Source: Theobroma cacao
Lineage: Eukaryota; Streptophyta; Magnoliopsida; Malvales; Malvaceae
NCBI RefSeq assembly: GCF_000208745.1
Contig: NC_030858.1
Location: 29,781,209-29,845,208, forward strand
Direction: 5' to 3'
DNA length: 64,000 nucleotides
The notes beneath the pieces were generated by a model. It did not search any database, was not told where the DNA came from, and worked only from the letters and a program-made list of their open reading frames with translations. The translations under genes and the position numbers were made by a program. Positions 60,256 to 64,000 of this stretch are shown here, one piece after another; position 1 is the first letter of the stretch; every line of letters begins with the position of its first letter.

Positions 60256-62817
60256 TATAACACCCGACGCTAAATTATCTGTGATATATCAATCACATGC
60301 TTTGGATAGCATGTTTGTATATTGAATTGCCCCGAAAAACAAGTTAAATGACTGTATTGCCCCTAATGGTACGATTCAATTAAATAAGTCTTGAACTAGT
60401 TTAAAAAGAGAATCGATGATGAATTTGAGAAAACTAAAATCCATGGATTTATTTAAAATGAGGATCCAGAGTTTGAGGTCCGATATGGAGTTAATTTGGA
60501 CTTTAAGTATTCTAGGGGCAAAAATGGTAATTTGCCACCTGAGGGCGAATATGGAATTTTTTTTAATCCCGTTTGATTAAGGTTGATTATATTAAACTTA
60601 TTGGAGTATAATTTGAGGGTTTGGCAGTGAAAAAGGTTAATTTTAATTATTTCGGAGTGTAGAGGCAAAAATCGTAATTTTTCCACCCGTAAACAAAATT
60701 TGAGATTTTGAGAGAATTTAGATCATATTTGACAAATTGGAGAATGGTATGAGTATAAGGGATGAAAAATATGTCAATGGACAATTTTTCAGTTTTTGAG
60801 GCAAAAATGTAATTTTTCACTTTACGGGAGTAAAAGTGTAATTTTTAAAAATTTGCTCCACCAAAACTTTGGAAAAGTCTAGAAATTTCATGAAAGATAT
60901 GGATAAGTGAAGAGGATTGAGTGGTAGAAAAAAAAAGTCAAAAAGATGGCTAGAAAAAAATAAAATAATAAAATATTCAAAAGGTAAATAAAATAATAAT
61001 ATTTTATTAAGCCTATTAAAAGGCTTGAAAATTTCAGAATTCTTCATTTGGAGGGTCAGCNNNNNNNNNNNNNNNNNNNNNNNNNNNNNNNNNNNNNNNN
61101 NNNNNNNNNNNNNNNNNNNNNNNNNNNNNNNNNNNNNNNNNNNNNNNNNNNNNNNNNNNNNNNNNNNNNNNNNNNNNNNNNNNNNNNNNNNNNNNNNNNN
61201 NNNNNNNNNNNNNNNNNNNNNNNNNNNNNNNNNNNNNNNNNNNNNNNNNNNNNNNNNNNNNNNNNNNNNNNNNNNNNNNNNNNNNNNNNNNNNNNNNNNN
61301 NNNNNNCGAAATAGGCTAACATCTCGTTTAGGCAAAATTTAGACATTTTGCACTTCATATCATGCATTAGTAGTATAAATTAGTTTATTTTGGTTTAGTA
61401 CCAAAGTAGTAAACCTCTTAATTGTACAATTTGTCAAGGTGGCGAATCCTTTAGCAAGGGCAAAGAAATCGCACCCGAGGAGTAATAGTTGGAGTACTCG
61501 AATTTAGTTTTCGAAAACTGTGAGTAAACTTATTATCGTCTTAATTATCTAGAGTAGTTTTCTACAATTGTGTGATTTTATGGAAAATGGGTTTAAATGG
61601 TAAATTGTTATGTTTTAAAAGAAATTGTGATTTTATAAAATGATTTTATAAATTTTCTGGAAAATCAAATACTGGTTTTAAAAATAGAGTAATTGGAGAT
61701 TACCTTTTTGTGTTGTAAATTTATGGTTTTAAATTGAATGACTTATGACAATAAATGAGCATGAATGACTAAACTGATTTTGGTATTAGAATTATTTGTA
61801 CTGTGTATTTAAACTTGAGAAGCTAGGTTGCGATAAATTGCCATGTCATGCAGAAAAAGATTTTATAAATCAGGTGGTAGATAAAAGATTAGCTACTGCA
61901 GTGGTGGGGGGTTCCGTGGGCCAGCCTATTAGAGGGGCACGGTAAACTCCTTTATATTCTCACCTCGGTCGTAGAGGCGCGTAGGGTATCTCCTGAGGTG
62001 GGCTTTTTGAGTGCACTTCATGTGGACCACCGCGTGAGAGTGAGACTCAGCCAACGCCAAGGAACGGCTATGTTTCAAAATAAAAATATGATTTATGTGA
62101 AATATGAATTTTTAACAGCCTTGGCGGATTCGGTTGGATACCCCTGGTCTAGGTGTCACCGAGTACAGGATTTGGCATGAGCCAAGTTTTGAGTAATTTA
62201 CGAGCCATATTGATTATTTGGTTGAAATGAATATTCGTGATGTAAAAAATTTGCTGAAGTTAATTATTTTTTAATTGTCTCCATTTACTCGCCTTTAGAT
62301 AGTTTAGATGGTGTCTGTTTACTCACTAGGATTTTATAATCTCACCACCCTCAATTCCCCATATTTCAGGTTCGGGATAGTCGGTAGATAGCCGATTGCA
62401 TCAAGGACTTCAGTTAGCCTTGCATTGTCAAAATTATAGGTTCACAGACTCGCATCTGATTGGTTAGTTGGGGGCCCACGTGTCATTGTAAAAGTAATTT
62501 TATACTTTAATTACTTGATTTAAAATATGTATGAACATATTTAGCTTTTACACCATGTTTTTGGCGGATTTCGATATTTTTGAAGAAAAATAACAAAAAT
62601 GCCCCTGTGAGCCAAAAAATAATATTTTATTATTTTGATTTGGAAACGACTTATGATTTCTTGAAATGCAAGATTTAATAATTATCGCTCACCAAGGAGA
62701 TGCGGAAGCTGATGCTAAGTCTTGCGGGGTTCCGATCGGCATTCAGGGTAATGAGTGCCTATCTGGACGTCGTAACTATTGTCACGGGCCCGATGGGAGT
62801 TTCGAGTCGTGATAATT
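60256..62817 (+). repeat. 5' LTR of a chromovirus-type Gypsy element (contains the N gap)
   Basis: It begins TATAACACCCGACGC (decayed TGTAACACCC) and ends GAGTCGTGATAATTA just before a tRNA-iMet primer-binding site. Typical content for Tekay/Del-like LTRs, by recollection: repeated phrases on gaaaaatggtaatttgcca and aaaatgtaatttttcact, cacccgaggagtaatagttg, and tgagtaaacttatta. A more GC-rich island lies at 61890-62170. Length including the gap is about 2.56 kb. Short open frames inside are not genes. Confidence 0.7.
61061..61306. other. Assembly gap, 246 N
   Basis: Run of 246 N inside the LTR. Open frames crossing it are meaningless. Confidence 1.
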
Positions 62818-62821
62818 AAAG

Positions 62822-62833
62822 TGGTATCAGAGC
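62822..62833 (+). other. Primer-binding site (tRNA-iMet) of the chromovirus element
   Basis: TGGTATCAGAGC, complementary to initiator tRNA-Met, a few bases after the LTR end. It fixes the plus-strand orientation of the element. Confidence 0.9.
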
Positions 62834-64000
62834 ATGGTTTAAAGATCAGAGATTTTGATTTTAAAGCTTTGGATTTTAAAGTTTTTGGTTTTAAAGTTGT
62901 TTTAAGAAATCCACACTGACACTGCGTGGCCCAAGTTAAGTTAAGTTAGGTTTGATAGAATAGAATACGTGCATCTGCATATAGAATTTGGAATTGTTTA
63001 GACTTGTTTTGGTTTTTCTTATAGATCTTATGGGAGCTATAGGAACTCTTGTTCCCAGTAATTCATTTCCTTGTTAATGTCATGCAAATGTCATAAGTAG
63101 GGCCGTTGTTCGGGTTTAAGATGCCACCCGTGACACGAGCCAGTGTTGGAGAGATCTTAAAACGAATGCTACTAATGAAAGAATAATGAAATGATATATC
63201 CCTTCGATTATGGATGTAGAAATTTGGAATTGGACAAATAGGCCGTGATAATTTATTCATTTGGTGGAGTGTATATATTAAGCATTGAGGTAAGAGTAAA
63301 TTCATACATATGTGCATGAAGATAAGAACACTATGTTAATTGAGTGTGTTATGCCCATATAAAAGTGGTGTTGATTTCAATTAAGCGATTGTGAGATTTT
63401 AAAAATTGATTGGATCTATTATAGTTCATGGATATAAGCACGTGAACTAACTCGAGAGTGAGTACTAATGATTACTCTAATTGATGTGTGGTCATGAAGT
63501 AAGAAGTTAGTAAACAAATCTGCTCTATAGATGAGCTTGAACTTTGTTATGCATAGTAAGAAGGAGCCAAGGGATTAAAGGACTAGATGTGGAATTGGCA
63601 GCTTGAGGTTAAATGACTTGGAAATGTCGAATCTAGTCTAAGTGCCATATGAAGTTCTATAATTGAGATTGATATACGAATTACTTGAAAGATCAATTTA
63701 AAAGTGTATTCGGTTCAAAGTGTGGTCTATGATACGAATGATCAATCTTAAAGGTGATCTCCCCAGAGTAAGGAATTTAGAAAATATTGATGTTTGGATA
63801 TACTCTAAGAGAGAAAACTTCTGCATCCTAAGTTTAGGACAACTTTGATCTTATGATTGCAAAGGCAAGGTGTAATAACTAAGTAAATTATTCACTTAAT
63901 AAATGTGATTGATTATTGATGAATAAAGTCAAGATCTTGATGTTTAGTGGTATACAATTTGATAATTATGTATTTAAGGGTTATTTGGAGACAATTTCTT
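62834..64000 (+). mobile_element. Internal region of the chromovirus element, running off the window
   Basis: Leader sequence after the primer-binding site, then at 63121 a gag-like opening MPPVTRASVGEILKRM that ends in a stop after about 22 codons. The rest, to 64000, has no recognisable gag or pol and many stops; it may be decayed gag or non-coding internal DNA. The 3' LTR, if any, is outside the window. Confidence 0.45.

Noticed and set aside
60817..61367. Long open frames on both strands
   Set aside because: They consist mostly of the 246-N gap.

Overview
This is nuclear DNA from a plant, most likely a eudicot; the species cannot be named from the window. The sequence is AT-rich, genes are split by GT-AG introns, plant gene families are present (O-methyltransferases of the caffeic acid type, a half-size ABCG transporter), and most of the window is nested retrotransposons of the plant Ogre/Tat, chromovirus, Copia and LINE types. 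One gap of 246 N and three single Ns show it is a draft assembly.

Layout. At the left edge (1754-1991, minus) lies the first exon of an ABCG half-transporter that continues out of the window. From about 2.8 to 5.9 kb there are three small foldback or inverted-repeat transposons, one with a smaller hAT-like element inside it. From 7.2 to 35.3 kb is a retrotransposon block of about 28 kb: a decayed minus-strand Ogre/Tat element (3' LTR 7172-9985, tandem repeats, integrase, RNase H, RT, protease, gag and the extra upstream ORF1, up to about 21.4 kb), then a minus-strand Copia piece (gag, PBS, LTR, 24.3-26.8 kb), then the 3' end of a second Ogre/Tat element on the plus strand (3' non-coding region, higher-order tandem repeat 30.5-31.9 kb, LTR 32390-35313). 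The two Ogre LTRs therefore face each other as inverted copies.

From 36.7 to 51.6 kb is the main gene region, a local cluster of caffeic acid O-methyltransferase (COMT)-like genes, all on the minus strand. COMT-A (36755-38561) has four exons and an open frame for about 367 residues. COMT-B (49567-51563) has the same four-exon structure but one extra base in exon 2. A third copy is only a relic of exon 4, cut in two by a LINE-containing insertion with a matching 6-bp flanking repeat (44978-45032 and 47373-47600). Between them sit a scrambled Copia element invaded by a chromovirus 3' end (39-42.4 kb), a probable solo LTR (43324-44900), and the last exon plus 3' UTR of a beta-ketoacyl-ACP synthase relic (48830-49446).

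From 52 to 64 kb the window holds a very short SINE-like retroposon with a perfect 15-bp target duplication, an 835-bp MITE, degenerate Ogre LTR ends including one with a tRNA-Arg primer-binding site, a SEC14-like (SFH) exon relic, a four-copy 156-bp tandem repeat, and a Copia LTR plus gag interrupted by a chromovirus LTR whose internal region runs off the right edge.

The only genes likely to be functional are the ABCG gene (partial here) and COMT-A, with COMT-B possible if its one-base insertion is an assembly error. I found no convincing new multi-gene system. The most interesting points are the COMT cluster with altered active-site positions, the retroposon-split COMT copy, the head-to-head Ogre arrangement with structured satellite-like repeats, and the N-marked duplications that are probably assembly artefacts.
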